A DNA stretch of 64,000 bases from positions 310,001-374,000 of the forward strand of contig NZ_VKHQ01000003.1 in the NCBI RefSeq assembly GCF_009792795.1, read 5' to 3'. Of the stretch, positions 1-12,349 are shown piece by piece (position 1 is the first letter of the stretch; each line of letters opens with the position of its first letter). A model generated the notes under the pieces. The model saw only the letters and a list, made by a program, of their open reading frames with translations. It was not told the origin of the DNA and did no database searches. A program made the translations under genes and the position numbers. This stretch comes from Cognatiluteimonas profundi. Lineage in GTDB: Bacteria > Pseudomonadota > Gammaproteobacteria > Xanthomonadales > Xanthomonadaceae.

Positions 1-84
1 GGCGATCAATTGGGTGTATTGCGCGCCGAAATCCAGGATCAGGATGCGGTCAGCATGGATGTCGTCGCTGTGCAGGTCGGTCAT
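1..84 (-). CDS. guaA: GMP synthase, N-terminal fragment (cut by window edge)
   Basis: Only the first 28 codons are present; the rest lies beyond the left edge. The start of the glutamine amidotransferase domain is readable: [16 protein letters not shown], the typical first strand of GMP synthase. The enzyme converts XMP to GMP with ATP and glutamine, the step after GuaB. ATG is at 84, with a short GGA element about 8 nt upstream. It follows guaB on the same strand with 41 nt between, the classical guaBA purine operon. Confidence 0.9.
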   Translation of the reverse strand, partial: MTDLHSDDIHADRILILDFGAQYTQLIA

Positions 85-125
85 GGTGTTCCGTCAAAAA
101 AAGCGTTCAACAGTGGAGCCGGCAA

Positions 126-2637
<2,512 letters not shown>

Positions 2638-2707
2638 GCGGTCGGGGCCGATGCTGCGCTAGAGTCGGGCCGCGCATTATCGCCGATCCTGACCCGACCC
2701 TGCCGCC

Positions 2708-3022
2708 ATGAACACCCCTGATTCCGACACCACGGCCATTGAAGCCGCCGTGTTCCGTCGCCTGCTCGTCCACCTGATGCGCGACCGACCCGACGTGCAG
2801 AACATCGAGCTGATGATCCTTGCCGGGTTCTGTCGCAATTGCCTGTCCGACTGGTACCGGGAAGCAGCCGAGGCACAAGGCAGGGCGCTGACGCGGGACG
2901 ATGCGCGGGAAGCCGTCTACGGGATGCCATTCGCGCAATGGAAGGATCTGCACCAGACGCAGGCCACGCCCGAGCAACTTGCCGCGTTCGCCTCCGTCCA
3001 GCAGCATCAGCCGAAGGGCTGA
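2708..3022 (+). CDS. DUF1244 family protein
   Basis: A 104-residue protein with the conserved DUF1244 core: LAGFCRNCLSDWY with a CxxC pair (about residues 42-45), then EAVYGMPFAQWKDL and a C-terminal ATPEQ. The family is widespread in Proteobacteria, small and cytoplasmic; its function is not established. The CxxC pair could bind a metal, which is inference. ATG 2708 has no strong ribosome site. It faces folD head to head and ends 9 nt from the oppositely oriented moeB gene. Confidence 0.85.
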   Translation: MNTPDSDTTAIEAAVFRRLLVHLMRDRPDVQNIELMILAGFCRNCLSDWYREAAEAQGRALTRDDAREAVYGMPFAQWKDLHQTQATPEQLAAFASVQQHQPKG

Positions 3023-3031
3023 CCGCGCGGA

Positions 3032-4159
3032 TCAGCCAGCGGTGCAGAAACGCTGGTAGTCGACATAGCCCTGCCATTTCCGTCCGGGGGCGCACACCGC
3101 ACATTCCGGGTCCGGCGCCAGCCGGGTCTCGCGGAAACGCATCGTCAATGCGTCGAACTGCAGCAATCGCCCGGCCAGCGACTCGCCGATGCCAAGGATC
3201 AGCTTGATCGCCTCGGTTGCCTGCAGCAGGCCAATAACGCCTGGCAGCACTCCCAGCACGCCGGCCTGCGCGCAGTTGGGGGCCGCATCCGCGGACGGCG
3301 GCTCGGCGAAGAGACAGCGATAGCAGGGGGCGATTCCGCGTCGTCGTCCGGCATCGAACACGCTCGCCTGTCCGTGGAAGCGATGCACCGCCCCGTACAC
3401 CAGCGGCACGCCAAGATGCACGCAGGCGTCATTGAGCAGGTAGCGGGCCGGGAAGTTGTCGGCGCCATCGATGGCGACGTCGACGCCCTGCAGGTGTTGC
3501 TCGACGTTGGCGCTGGTCAGGCGCTCGCCGATGGCTTCGATGCGCGTGCGCGGATTCAGGGCCGACAGTGCAACGGCGGCCGACGCGACCTTCAGCTGGC
3601 CGATGCGCGCTTCGGTGTGCAGCACCTGGCGTTGCAGGTTGCTGCGATCCACGACGTCGTCATCCACCAGGCGCAGCGTGCCGACACCTGCCGCGGCCAG
3701 GTACAGGGCGGCGGGTGAGCCCAGCCCGCCGGCCCCGACCAGCAGGATGCTTGCCTCGGCGAGCCGCTGCTGCCCCGCGAGGCCGACTTCGGGCAGGACG
3801 AGATGCCGCGAGTAGCGATCGGAGAAGTCGGCGTCGATATCCGGACGGCTCATCGGCAGGCCGCGGGCTTCCCATGCCGACGTTCCGCCCGTGATCGAAA
3901 CGACGTTCGCATAGCCGTTGTCGGCCAGCAGTTGCGCCGTCATCAGCGACCTGCGGCCACCCTGGCAGATCAGCAGCACTTCGGCGGCGCGATCGGGCAA
4001 ATGGACATTTGGTGCGGCGGCGATCGATGCATGGTCGATGCCGCGCGCGCCCTTCGCCGAACCCAGTGCGCGCTCGTGGTCCTCGCGGACGTCGATCAGG
4101 ATCGCACCGGCGTCCAGTCGCGCCTGCGCATCCTCCGGGCTGATTTCGCGAGGGCTCAT
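3032..4159 (-). CDS. moeB: Rhodanese-MoeB fusion, molybdopterin-synthase adenylyltransferase
   Basis: 375 residues with two domains. Residues 1-105 form a rhodanese domain with the active-site loop ICQGGRRS (Cys65), able to carry persulfide sulfur. Residues 115-375 form a ThiF/MoeB/E1-like domain with the ATP loop GAGGLGSP (about residue 140), the metal-binding pairs CYRC and CAVC, and DGADNFPARYLLND. MoeB adenylates the C-terminus of MoaD so that sulfur can be added during molybdopterin synthesis. E. coli MoeB lacks a rhodanese domain, so this fusion probably joins the sulfur donor to the activating enzyme. A role in thiamine (ThiS) or another ubiquitin-like carrier is possible, but the neighbours moeA and mobA favour molybdenum cofactor. 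It follows moeA by 23 nt. Confidence 0.9.
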   Translation of the reverse strand: MSPREISPEDAQARLDAGAILIDVREDHERALGSAKGARGIDHASIAAAPNVHLPDRAAEVLLICQGGRRSLMTAQLLADNGYANVVSITGGTSAWEARGLPMSRPDIDADFSDRYSRHLVLPEVGLAGQQRLAEASILLVGAGGLGSPAALYLAAAGVGTLRLVDDDVVDRSNLQRQVLHTEARIGQLKVASAAVALSALNPRTRIEAIGERLTSANVEQHLQGVDVAIDGADNFPARYLLNDACVHLGVPLVYGAVHRFHGQASVFDAGRRRGIAPCYRCLFAEPPSADAAPNCAQAGVLGVLPGVIGLLQATEAIKLILGIGESLAGRLLQFDALTMRFRETRLAPDPECAVCAPGRKWQGYVDYQRFCTAG

Positions 4160-4182
4160 CGCGTCATTATCGGTCGATGCGC

Positions 4183-5400
4183 TCAGTAAGGCAGCACATC
4201 GACGACACAGCCGGCCTCGAACAGGCGCTCACCCTCCGGCAACACGATCAATGCATCCGACCGGGCGGCGGCGCCAAGCCGGTGCGACCCGTCGGCCGGC
4301 TCTGGCGTGACCTGCAGGCTGCCGTCCGCGCCCGAACGCAGGCGGCCACGCAGGAACTCGCGTCGCGCGTGGCGCTTGTCGAAGGCATCGGTCAGGCGCG
4401 CATGCCAGACGTCACGCGGGCCTTCCCTGCCCTGCAACCCGTCGAGCAACGTGCGCCCCAGCGTGAGCCAGGTCGCCAGCACCGATACCGGATTGCCCGG
4501 CAGCCCGAGGAAGCGCGCGCGCCGCATCGAGCCGAACAAGAGCGGCATGCCCGGCTTCATCAGCACCTTCCACAGGTGCACGGCGCCCTGCGATCGCAGC
4601 AACCCGGGGATGAAGTCCTTCTCGCCCGCCGACACCGCGCCGCAGGTCAGGACGAGGTCGAAACTGGAGGCGGCATCCAGCAATGCCGACGCCATCCGTG
4701 CCGGGTCATCGGGCAAGGTCGGCCAGGCCACCGGCTGCAGTCCTTCGTCGCGGAGCAGGCCCATCAGCAATGCACGATTGCTGTTGTAGATCTCGCCGAT
4801 CCGCAACGGCAATCCTGGTTCGACGAGTTCGTCGCCGGTGGTGAACACCGCCACGGTGGGTCGTTGCGACACCATGACCTGCGGCTGCCCCATCGCCGCG
4901 AGCATGGAGACGCGGGCGGGCGTCAGCAGCGTGCCACGTGGGACGACCAGGTCGCCGGGGCGCACATCCTCGCCCGCGCGCCGGATGTGTGCCCCCTGCC
5001 GCACCGGATCGGCGATGTGGATCCGCCCGCCTTCCAGACGTGTCATTTCCCGCATGACGACGGTATCCGCGCCCTCGGGGATCGGCGCCCCCGTGGTGAT
5101 GCGGATGCATTCGCCCGCGCCGATCCGGCCTGCGTTTGCGGGGCCTGCGAATTGTTCACCGACGATCTTCAACCCGCTCGTCGACGCATCGCCAAGATCC
5201 GCGTGCCGGAACGCAAAACCATCCATCGCGCTGTTGTCGAACGGCGGCAATGGCAACGGTGAGACGACGTCCCGGGATGCGATCCTGCCGTGGGCATCCG
5301 ACAGGCCGACAGTTTCCGTCGGCATCGGGTGCAGTCGGGCGACGGTGTCGACGATCGATTGCGCCTGCGCAAACGTCACCCGGGTCGGGAAACCGGTCAT
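4183..5400 (-). CDS. moeA: Molybdopterin molybdotransferase
   Basis: Inserts molybdenum into adenylated molybdopterin, the last common step of molybdenum cofactor synthesis. 405 residues from ATG 5400. Visible are the N-terminal PLPPFDNSAMDGFA signature, domain II around ITTGAPIPEGADTVV, the MogA-like domain III with TGDELVEPG, NSNR and GAVSAGEKDF, and a closing PGNPVSV. The open frame continues upstream to 5574, but the ATG at 5400 gives the family N-terminus and its ATGA overlaps the mobA stop by 4 nt, typical of translational coupling. Order of transcription is der, mobA, moeA, moeB. Confidence 0.95.
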   Translation of the reverse strand: MTGFPTRVTFAQAQSIVDTVARLHPMPTETVGLSDAHGRIASRDVVSPLPLPPFDNSAMDGFAFRHADLGDASTSGLKIVGEQFAGPANAGRIGAGECIRITTGAPIPEGADTVVMREMTRLEGGRIHIADPVRQGAHIRRAGEDVRPGDLVVPRGTLLTPARVSMLAAMGQPQVMVSQRPTVAVFTTGDELVEPGLPLRIGEIYNSNRALLMGLLRDEGLQPVAWPTLPDDPARMASALLDAASSFDLVLTCGAVSAGEKDFIPGLLRSQGAVHLWKVLMKPGMPLLFGSMRRARFLGLPGNPVSVLATWLTLGRTLLDGLQGREGPRDVWHARLTDAFDKRHARREFLRGRLRSGADGSLQVTPEPADGSHRLGAAARSDALIVLPEGERLFEAGCVVDVLPY

Positions 5401-5975
5401 GGGGAGGCGTCGATGTTCGCCGTCGCCAGGTCCGACGGCGTGTTGAGGTTGCCGAATCGAACGCCGGCGCAACGCACCGCTGTCATGCGCAATCGCGACT
5501 GCAGGGCGTGCATGCTGAAGTCCTTGCGGGAAATCGCGTCCGCGACTGTCGAATGAACGCCGTCGACGCGCCACAGCGCCACCAGCGGCTGTGGGCCGTC
5601 ATCATCGATGGCGAATGCCCCGGCGCCGCCAGCATGGGCCCACAGCGTCGGCAGCAGGCAGTCGTTGACGTCGACCAGGTCGACCGGAACGGTGAGCAAC
5701 CACGGCGTGCGGCAGTTCGAGACCAATGCATCCAGCCCGCCCATCGGGCCGATATCACGATGCGTGTCGACAATGACTGCCAGCCCCAGCGCGGCATGGC
5801 GATGCAGTTGCTGGTTTGCGCTGACAAGCAATGACGCGACCCGTCCTTCGAACCTCTGGGCGATCCGCGACACCTGCGCCTTGCCGTCACGTTGCAGCCA
5901 GGCTTTGTCGATTCCGCCCAGCCGCGTGGCGCGGCCGCCGGCCAGGATGCCGAGGCTGACGTCGGCGACGTTCAC
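5397..5975 (-). CDS. mobA: Molybdenum cofactor guanylyltransferase
   Basis: 192 residues from a GTG start at 5975. It transfers GMP from GTP to Mo-molybdopterin to make the MGD form used by the DMSO-reductase family. The N-terminal nucleotide motif [17 protein letters not shown] is clear, followed by [11 protein letters not shown] and a closing NLNTPSDL. A much longer open frame (to 7058) reads through, but its upstream part is the antisense-free shadow of der. The GTG overlaps the der stop as GTGA, and its own stop overlaps moeA as ATGA, so it sits in a tightly coupled string. Confidence 0.92.
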   Translation of the reverse strand: MNVADVSLGILAGGRATRLGGIDKAWLQRDGKAQVSRIAQRFEGRVASLLVSANQQLHRHAALGLAVIVDTHRDIGPMGGLDALVSNCRTPWLLTVPVDLVDVNDCLLPTLWAHAGGAGAFAIDDDGPQPLVALWRVDGVHSTVADAISRKDFSMHALQSRLRMTAVRCAGVRFGNLNTPSDLATANIDASP

Positions 5976-7372
5976 TTCCCGCGTTTGACGTGCCGGATCA
6001 GGCGGCGCTTCTTCGCGATCTGCTTCTCGGACAGGACGTTCTTCTTGTCCTTGTACGGATTCTCGCCTTCCTTGAAGACGAAACGCACGGGCGTCCCGAC
6101 CAGCTTGAAGCGCTTGCGGAAGAAATTCTCGAGGTATCGCCGGTAGGTGTCGGACAAGGTCCGCAGGCGATTGCCATGCACGATGAACGTGGGCGGGTTC
6201 TCGCCGCCCGGATGCGCGAAACGCAACTTGGCGACATGACCGCGCACCACGGGCGGCGGGTTGGTCTCGTAGGCAACCTCGAGCGCCTTGGTGACTTCGG
6301 CGGTGCTGAACTTGTGCGTGGCCGACCTGTGCGCGCGATGGATCGCCTTGAACAGTTCGCGAAGACCTGATCCATGCAGGGCCGAGATGTGCATGGACTC
6401 CGCCCAATTGACGAATCCGAGCTTGCGCTCCACCAGTGAGTCTGTCTGCTTGCGCTGGTAGTCGCTCTGGCCGTCCCATTTGTTGACGGCGATGACGAGT
6501 GCGCGGCCGGCATCCAGCACCGCGCCCAGCACCGTCGCATCCTGGTCGGTGACGCCTTCGCCCGCATCGAGCATGATCACGGCCACCTGGCAGTGTTCGA
6601 TCGCCTGCAGGGTCTTCACGACCGAGAATTTCTCGATTGCCTCCTCGACCTTTCCGCGGCGTCGCAGGCCGGCGGTATCGATCAGGCGATATTTGTGTCC
6701 GTCGCGTTCCAGGTCGACCGCGATCGAGTCGCGGGTCGTGCCCGGCACGTCCGACGCGATCATGCGGTCCTCGCCGAGGATGCGATTCACCAAGGTCGAC
6801 TTGCCGACGTTTGGCCTGCCGACGAATGCAATCCGGATGCGCTCCGGATCGTTGTCGAGGATCTCCGCATCGCCGTCCGCCGGCAACTGGGCGATGACTC
6901 GTGCGAGTAGCGTATCGACGCCCTGCCGGTGCGCCGACGACACCGGCAGCACGTCCTTGATGCCGTAACGCGCGAATTCCGCGACCGCGGTCTGCGCATC
7001 GATGCCGTCGGTCTTGTTGACGACCAGGAATGTCGGCGTGTCGATCTTGCGAAGCCACGCCAGGATGTCGTCATCGAGCGTCGATGGGCCTTCGCGGCCG
7101 TCGACGATGAACAGGATCAGGTCGGCCTCGGTCGCTGCTGCCCGCGACTGGCGCGCTGTCGCGCCCGCAAGGCCCTCGTCGCTGCCATCGATACCGCCGG
7201 TATCGACCAGCACGAAGGGATGCTCGGGATCCAGGCGGCACACGCCGTAATTGCGGTCGCGGGTCACGCCGGGCTCGTCATGGACGAGCGCGTCGCGGGT
7301 GCGCGTCAACGCATTGAACAACGTCGATTTACCAACGTTGGGACGACCGACGAGCGCGACGAGAGGGAGCAT
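5972..7372 (-). CDS. der: Ribosome biogenesis GTPase Der (EngA)
   Basis: Essential GTPase with two tandem G domains that acts in 50S subunit maturation. 466 residues, standard length. G1 loops GRPNVGKST occur near residues 9 and 184, each followed by its own DTGG/DTAG, NKTD or NKWD motif; the C-terminal KH-like domain (about 370-440) and a lysine/arginine-rich tail follow. It is preceded by bamB on the same strand with 130 nt between, the order bamB-der seen in many gammaproteobacteria, and here it leads into mobA-moeA-moeB by a 4-nt overlap. Confidence 0.97.
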   Translation of the reverse strand: MLPLVALVGRPNVGKSTLFNALTRTRDALVHDEPGVTRDRNYGVCRLDPEHPFVLVDTGGIDGSDEGLAGATARQSRAAATEADLILFIVDGREGPSTLDDDILAWLRKIDTPTFLVVNKTDGIDAQTAVAEFARYGIKDVLPVSSAHRQGVDTLLARVIAQLPADGDAEILDNDPERIRIAFVGRPNVGKSTLVNRILGEDRMIASDVPGTTRDSIAVDLERDGHKYRLIDTAGLRRRGKVEEAIEKFSVVKTLQAIEHCQVAVIMLDAGEGVTDQDATVLGAVLDAGRALVIAVNKWDGQSDYQRKQTDSLVERKLGFVNWAESMHISALHGSGLRELFKAIHRAHRSATHKFSTAEVTKALEVAYETNPPPVVRGHVAKLRFAHPGGENPPTFIVHGNRLRTLSDTYRRYLENFFRKRFKLVGTPVRFVFKEGENPYKDKKNVLSEKQIAKKRRLIRHVKRGK

Positions 7373-7502
7373 TGGTGGCCGGAATCAGGTTGCAGGACTG
7401 CGAGCCAGCCCGGATGGGATGGCAGTGCCGGGGCAGGTGTTGGCAGCAGGACGACTACTGCGCAACACCGGTTCGGCGTCGCGTCCGTCGCTACGCCGGT
7501 TC

Positions 7503-8753
7503 CTATTGGCCCAGGCGATAAGCGTTGATGCGGCCATCGGTATCCTGGACGACAAGGATACCGTCGGACACGACAGGCGCGGCGCGGACGGCATCCTTGC
7601 CCATGCGCATGCGCGCGGCAAAGGCGCCATCTGACAGCTTGAGCCAATGCAGGTAGCCATCGTAGTCACCGACGACGGCGTAGTCCCCCTGGATGGCGGG
7701 AGCCGTGGCGTTGCGGCGAAGCAGTCCGTCCTGCTGCCAGAGGCCACTGCCGCTCGCCTTGTCCAGGCCCCAGACCGTGCCGGAGGCACCGGAGACGACG
7801 ACGCGGTCAGCGGAGACACCCGGCCGGCCCGGGCCGCCCGCATCGTGTGTCCACGACGGGCGGCCGGTCGGCGCGTCCAGGGCTACGGTCTCGCCCTTGA
7901 AGCTGGTGGCGTACAGCGTTGTGCCTTCCAGCACGGGGCTGCCGTCCACATCGGCCATCCGTTCGAGTTCGGTGCGACCTTCCGCTTCGGCAACGGTCTG
8001 CTGCCAGACCGGGTGGCCATCGGAAACCGCCAGGGCAGTCATCGTGCCGTCATCGTTGCCAACGAACACGTAGCCTGGCCCCAGCACCGGTGCATCGTTG
8101 CCGCGCACGGTCAGCGGTGGCATTTCGTGCTCCCAGAACCAGCGACGCTGGCCGCTCGCTTCGTCGAATGCCGTCACGCGGCCGTCGTTGGAATGGACAA
8201 ACACAAGGCCCTGCCCGACGGTCGGAGCGGCGATGACTTCATTGGCGACCTTGGCCGTCCACTTCTGCGCACCGGTGGCCGCATCCAGGGCAACCACGTC
8301 GCCTTCCAGGCTGCCGGCGACGACAAGCCCGTCGCCCACGCCCGGGCCGCCGGACAACGGCAGCTTCGAGTCGAAATGCCACAGGGACGCACCGGTCTGG
8401 AGATCGAACGCATGCACGCCACCACGGATGGCGGCGGCGTATACATGGCCATCGGCAATGACCGGCCCTTGCCTGGCGCCGATGAGTCCCTCGCCCTTCC
8501 CGGCCTTGGCCGACCACAGGCGCACGACTGTCGCCGACGGAGTGAACTCCACCAGCTTCGCCGGCTTCAGTGCAGCGTCCTTCTTGCTCGTAAACAGGTT
8601 CTTGACGCTGCTGCAGCCGCCCAGCGCCACGGCTGCGGCGAGCACGACGGCACCGAACTGCCATCCACGGCGATGCATCGTGGCGACAGGCGTCGAATGC
8701 GCGACGCGAGCGGTATTCGTGCGGGTTACGGATGTGTCATCAGCGAGCTTCAT
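7503..8753 (-). CDS. bamB: Outer membrane assembly lipoprotein BamB
   Basis: A beta-propeller lipoprotein of the BAM complex that helps insert beta-barrel proteins into the outer membrane. 416 residues from ATG 8753; the hydrophobic stretch FGAVVLAAAVALGG ends in a lipobox with Cys about residue 47, then PQQ-like repeats (GxVxALDxxTGxxxW type) fill the rest. The ATG at 8753 shares one base with the yfgM stop (TGATG), so coupling supports it, but it puts 25 residues ahead of the signal sequence. An internal ATG at 8678 (MHRRGWQFG) would give a normal lipoprotein signal and may be the true start. Confidence 0.92.
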   Translation of the reverse strand: MKLADDTSVTRTNTARVAHSTPVATMHRRGWQFGAVVLAAAVALGGCSSVKNLFTSKKDAALKPAKLVEFTPSATVVRLWSAKAGKGEGLIGARQGPVIADGHVYAAAIRGGVHAFDLQTGASLWHFDSKLPLSGGPGVGDGLVVAGSLEGDVVALDAATGAQKWTAKVANEVIAAPTVGQGLVFVHSNDGRVTAFDEASGQRRWFWEHEMPPLTVRGNDAPVLGPGYVFVGNDDGTMTALAVSDGHPVWQQTVAEAEGRTELERMADVDGSPVLEGTTLYATSFKGETVALDAPTGRPSWTHDAGGPGRPGVSADRVVVSGASGTVWGLDKASGSGLWQQDGLLRRNATAPAIQGDYAVVGDYDGYLHWLKLSDGAFAARMRMGKDAVRAAPVVSDGILVVQDTDGRINAYRLGQ

Positions 8754-9388
8754 CAAGTCTTTGCCTCGGGCTGTGCGGGCGCGCCGCCGACTTCGGAGAG
8801 TTTCAATTCGATCAGGCGGCGCTGTGGTGCAGCGACATCCAGGTGAGTCAGGGCCAGGGCGTACGATGCGCGCGCGCGGTCGACATGGCCAAGCGCGAAC
8901 TCAGCGTCTCCGCGAACCTGCAGCGCTTCGGGATCGACGGTGTCGGCGGGCAACAGCTTGAGGGCATCCGCCGCCTTGCCTGAGTCAATCAGCAGGCGCG
9001 CAAGTCGTTGCGACACGACAGCGGCCAACGCCGGCTCGGCCGGCTTGGCCGCGCGCAGCGTCGCGATCGCCGCATCGCGTTGTCCTGCATCGAGCTGCGC
9101 CTTGGCGAGCTCGAGGGCGGCCATCGTCGAGAATGCGGGATTGGACAGCGATGCCAACCGTGCCTGCGCTGGCTTGAACTGCCTTGCCTGGATCATGTCC
9201 AGGGCGGCCTGGTAATGCTCGGCGGTCTGGATGCGCGCCTGCTGCTGCTGTCCCTGCCACCATTGCCATCCGCCTATCAAAGCCAGGCCGAGGACCACGC
9301 CACCAATCAGGCCGGCGCCGTTGGCTCTCAGCCAGCTTCGGACTTTTTCACTTTGCTCATGCTCGTCGAGCAGGTCGTCGATTGCCAT
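8753..9388 (-). CDS. yfgM: YfgM-like tetratricopeptide membrane protein
   Basis: 211 residues: a short cytoplasmic N-terminus (MAIDDLLDEHEQSEKVRSWL), one transmembrane helix at about residues 25-45 (GLIGGVVLGLALIGGWQWW), then a periplasmic TPR domain. YfgM is an ancillary partner of the Sec translocon and periplasmic chaperones in E. coli. The start at 9388 gives the family N-terminus. Its stop overlaps the bamB ATG, and rodZ lies 83 nt upstream, matching the conserved order rodZ-(hisS)-yfgM-bamB-der; hisS is missing from this string here. Confidence 0.9.
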   Translation of the reverse strand: MAIDDLLDEHEQSEKVRSWLRANGAGLIGGVVLGLALIGGWQWWQGQQQQARIQTAEHYQAALDMIQARQFKPAQARLASLSNPAFSTMAALELAKAQLDAGQRDAAIATLRAAKPAEPALAAVVSQRLARLLIDSGKAADALKLLPADTVDPEALQVRGDAEFALGHVDRARASYALALTHLDVAAPQRRLIELKLSEVGGAPAQPEAKT

Positions 9389-9471
9389 GCCGGTGTCTTG
9401 CTGCCTGTTGCCGGACGCCAGGACAGGCGCCGGTGGGTGGACTGCCTCGCGGCCCGAGGGCCGACGGGCAA

Positions 9472-10299
9472 TCAGTCGGCGACAGGCGAGAGGGAACCGG
9501 CAGAGGATACCGTAAAGCGCGCCACATTCGAGCGCAGGTACGGCGTGAGGTCCACTGGCGTGCCGTTGCGGCGCACCGTGACAGCCGAGGCGTTTCCGAG
9601 CACGACGCCACCGACATCCTCGAGCGGATAGCGCAGTTCTTCTCCGGCCCGCACCAGCGACTTCCGAACCAGATGCCCGTCCGGCGCGGTGACCTGCACC
9701 CAGCTGTCGGCGCTCAGGCGCAACGACAGTTCACCGTCGGAAGCTGTCGACCCCATGGGTGCCAGCGAGGCGACGAGCGGTCGCGGATCCTGCGTGGCGG
9801 CCGCCTCATCCGCGGCGCCGATATTGATCGCCCTGGGATCGACCGGTACGTCCAGCGGAGCCGAATCATGCGCGACGATGCCCAGGTGCGGGCGCGTCGC
9901 CAGCCAGACCGGGACGATGATCGCAGCGGTCAGCACGACATAGACCAGTCGCCTGGCCAGCTGTTCGGCGAGGCGCTGCATCGGAGGCGTATAGGTTCTC
10001 GGGACCAGTACCGGCGGCTCGACCGTACCGACGCCCGAGGCTGCAACCATCGGCGCCGTCATGAGTCCCAGGAGGCGCGAGTAGCTGCGCAGCTGGCCCC
10101 GGACGAATACCGGAGCGCCCAGGCGACTCCAGTCCTCGATTTCGAGGGACTGAACCACGCTGACCGGCATCTTCAGCCGGCTGGCGACGTCGGACTGGGT
10201 CAGGCCCGCGGCTTCCCGCGCCCGGCGCAACCGAACCCCGCAACCCCTGTCGCCTTCCGGCATGGAGTTGTCAGGCAGCAATGGATTGGCCTGCATCAT
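9472..10299 (-). CDS. rodZ: Cytoskeleton protein RodZ
   Basis: 275 residues. A cytoplasmic helix-turn-helix domain (about 20-85: RLRRAREAAGLTQSDVASRLKM, then LEIEDW), one transmembrane helix at about 115-135 (LVYVVLTAAIIVPVWLA) and a periplasmic DUF4115 beta domain at the C-terminus (SWVQVTAPDG... GNASAVTVRRNGTPVDL). RodZ binds MreB and keeps rod shape. The ATG at 10299 overlaps the pilF stop as ATGA. The linker between membrane helix and C-terminal domain is short compared with E. coli RodZ. Confidence 0.92.
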   Translation of the reverse strand: MMQANPLLPDNSMPEGDRGCGVRLRRAREAAGLTQSDVASRLKMPVSVVQSLEIEDWSRLGAPVFVRGQLRSYSRLLGLMTAPMVAASGVGTVEPPVLVPRTYTPPMQRLAEQLARRLVYVVLTAAIIVPVWLATRPHLGIVAHDSAPLDVPVDPRAINIGAADEAAATQDPRPLVASLAPMGSTASDGELSLRLSADSWVQVTAPDGHLVRKSLVRAGEELRYPLEDVGGVVLGNASAVTVRRNGTPVDLTPYLRSNVARFTVSSAGSLSPVAD

Positions 10300-11114
10300 C
10301 GTTGGCTCGCATCCCCTGGCGAGACGGGCCGCGCTTGCGGAAATTCCTGCCCGATGCGCTGAACATATCGGGCCGCTGCAGCGGTGTCGCCGAGTTTCTG
10401 TTCGATTTGTGACGCAAGTTGTAACACTGTGACGCTGGCGGGCGCTACGGACAGCCGCCTCTCCGAAAAAGCCCGGGCCTGGAGGTAGTTGCCCTGCTTG
10501 AACTGCAGGCTTGCCATCGCCGCAAGCGCCACCGGGCTGGCCGGATCCATCTGCAATGCACCCTGGAGATATCTGGCCGCGGCCTGGTCCTGTCCGGCCG
10601 TGATGGCGCAGGACCCGGCGTTTGCCAGTGCCCCCGCAGGAGTCCTGTATTCCGGGTCAGCGAGGGTTCGATCGAACATGGCGAGGGACTCGGCCGCCCG
10701 ACCATTGCCGCATAACCACGCGCCATAGTTGTTGAGTGCCGTCCCACGAGTGGGGGCCAATGCCACGGCCTTCGCGTAGTAGCCGCCGGCCGCGGCATTG
10801 TTGCCCCGCTGCTCCGCGATCATCCCCATCAGGATGTAGGCGTTGACGGACTTCGGATCGGATTTCAGCGCCGCCTGGACCTCGGTCTGCGCCTCGTCCA
10901 GCTGGCCCGCACCAAGATGCTGCTCGGCGACGGCGACATGGTCGATCGCTGCCACCCGCTGCGCGTCGCGCGGGTCGTCGCGGATGTTGTAATCAGGCGT
11001 CACCTGCTGGTAGTTGTGGCGCTTCAGATTCGGCTTGACGAAGGTCAGCCGCGAACAGCTTCCGGCGGCCAGCGTGACCAGCAGCAACAGGGCAATGCGC
11101 TCAAGCAGCCGCAT
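10296..11114 (-). CDS. pilF: Type IV pilus assembly lipoprotein PilF/PilW
   Basis: 272 residues from ATG 11114. A lipoprotein signal ([18 protein letters not shown]) places the acylated Cys at about residue 20, followed by TPR repeats (residues about 60-240). PilF acts as pilotin for PilQ secretin multimers in the outer membrane. The frame is open upstream to 11174, but that extension would precede the signal sequence and overlaps rlmN by 74 nt; the chosen start overlaps the rlmN stop by 14 nt. rodZ follows with a 4-nt overlap. Confidence 0.88.
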   Translation of the reverse strand: MRLLERIALLLLVTLAAGSCSRLTFVKPNLKRHNYQQVTPDYNIRDDPRDAQRVAAIDHVAVAEQHLGAGQLDEAQTEVQAALKSDPKSVNAYILMGMIAEQRGNNAAAGGYYAKAVALAPTRGTALNNYGAWLCGNGRAAESLAMFDRTLADPEYRTPAGALANAGSCAITAGQDQAAARYLQGALQMDPASPVALAAMASLQFKQGNYLQARAFSERRLSVAPASVTVLQLASQIEQKLGDTAAAARYVQRIGQEFPQARPVSPGDASQR

Positions 11115-12336
11115 CGCCGACTCCCTGCGCCTGCAAGGTCTTGCGGAATTCAGCCTGGCGCCGGGTGCGATCATTGACCTGCCCTTTCAGTTGCCCGCAT
11201 GCCGCGTCGATGTCGTCGCCACGCGTGCGCCGCACCGTGGTGAGGATATTCTTCGCCTGCAACGCCTGCTGGAATGCCCGGATGTCGTCGTCGGTGGATC
11301 GTTCGAAACGGGTTCCGGGAAACGGATTGAACGGAATGAGGTTGACCTTCGCCGCATCCTTCATCTGTGCGGCGTTGCCGAACTGGCGCATGAGGCTTGC
11401 CAGCTTGAGGGCATGCTGCGGCTGGTCGTTGACGCCCTTCATCAGCGTGTACTCGAAGGTGATCGAGGAGCGCGGCTTGCGTGCCACGTAGCGCTGGCAG
11501 GCCGCCATGAGTTCCGCGATCGGGTATTTCCTGTTGAGCGGGACGAGTTCGCTGCGCAGGTCATCGTCTGCCGCGTGCAGCGACACCGCAAGCGAGACAT
11601 CGCTCTCCTCGCCGAGCCGATCGATCATCGGAACCATCCCTGCCGTGGACAGGGTGACGCGTTTGTTGGCCAGGCCGTAACCGAGGTCGTCGCGCATGAT
11701 GCTCATGGCGCGCACGACATTGTCGAAGTTCATGAGCGGCTCGCCCATGCCCATCATCACGACGTTGGTGAGCTTGCGCCGCTGGTGCGGCACGTTGCCC
11801 AGGTGGCGCGCGGCCACCCAGACCTGGCCGATGATCTCGGCCGTGGACAGGTTGCGGTTGAATCCCTGGGTCGCGGTGGAACAGAACTGGCAATTCAACG
11901 CGCAGCCAACCTGCGATGAGACGCAAAGCGTCCCTCGCCCCTTGTCCGGGATGTAAACCGTCTCGATCGCATTGCGCGGGTCCATTCCCAGCAACCATTT
12001 GTGGGTGCCGTCGGTCGACGCCTTGTCGAAGACGACCATTGGCGGCTGGACGTGCGCCTGCTGCTCGAGCTTCGCACGCAAGGCCTTGCCAAGATCCGTC
12101 ATGTCCGCGAAATCGGTGACGTACCGATGATGGATCCACTTCATGACCTGGTGGGCCCGATAGCGCTTCTCGCCCAGCACCTGCTCGAAGAAATCCTCGA
12201 GCTGGATGCGGTCGAGGTCGAAGAGATTCCTCCCCGACCCCACCGCGATTTCCGGCCTGTCCGCCACGGTCGACGTCGCGGCATTCGCGTTGTCGGCGAC
12301 TACGATGTCGATGGTCCTGGTCGGCGTGGCGGTCAT
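11101..12336 (-). CDS. rlmN: Dual-specificity rRNA/tRNA adenine-C2 methyltransferase
   Basis: Radical-SAM enzyme that methylates A2503 of 23S rRNA and A37 of some tRNAs. 411 residues, with a slightly long N-terminus. The [4Fe-4S] motif CALNCQFC (CxxxCxxC) is at about residue 143, followed by the GMGEPL motif and the SLHA...DDDLR strand. The two cysteines used as methyl acceptor and general base are expected in the C-terminal (near ACGQL) and middle regions. The ATG at 12336 is 13 nt after ndk, so ndk, rlmN, pilF and rodZ are probably one transcript. Confidence 0.95.
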   Translation of the reverse strand: MTATPTRTIDIVVADNANAATSTVADRPEIAVGSGRNLFDLDRIQLEDFFEQVLGEKRYRAHQVMKWIHHRYVTDFADMTDLGKALRAKLEQQAHVQPPMVVFDKASTDGTHKWLLGMDPRNAIETVYIPDKGRGTLCVSSQVGCALNCQFCSTATQGFNRNLSTAEIIGQVWVAARHLGNVPHQRRKLTNVVMMGMGEPLMNFDNVVRAMSIMRDDLGYGLANKRVTLSTAGMVPMIDRLGEESDVSLAVSLHAADDDLRSELVPLNRKYPIAELMAACQRYVARKPRSSITFEYTLMKGVNDQPQHALKLASLMRQFGNAAQMKDAAKVNLIPFNPFPGTRFERSTDDDIRAFQQALQAKNILTTVRRTRGDDIDAACGQLKGQVNDRTRRQAEFRKTLQAQGVGDAAA

Positions 12337-12349
12337 CTGTTGCGTTGTC

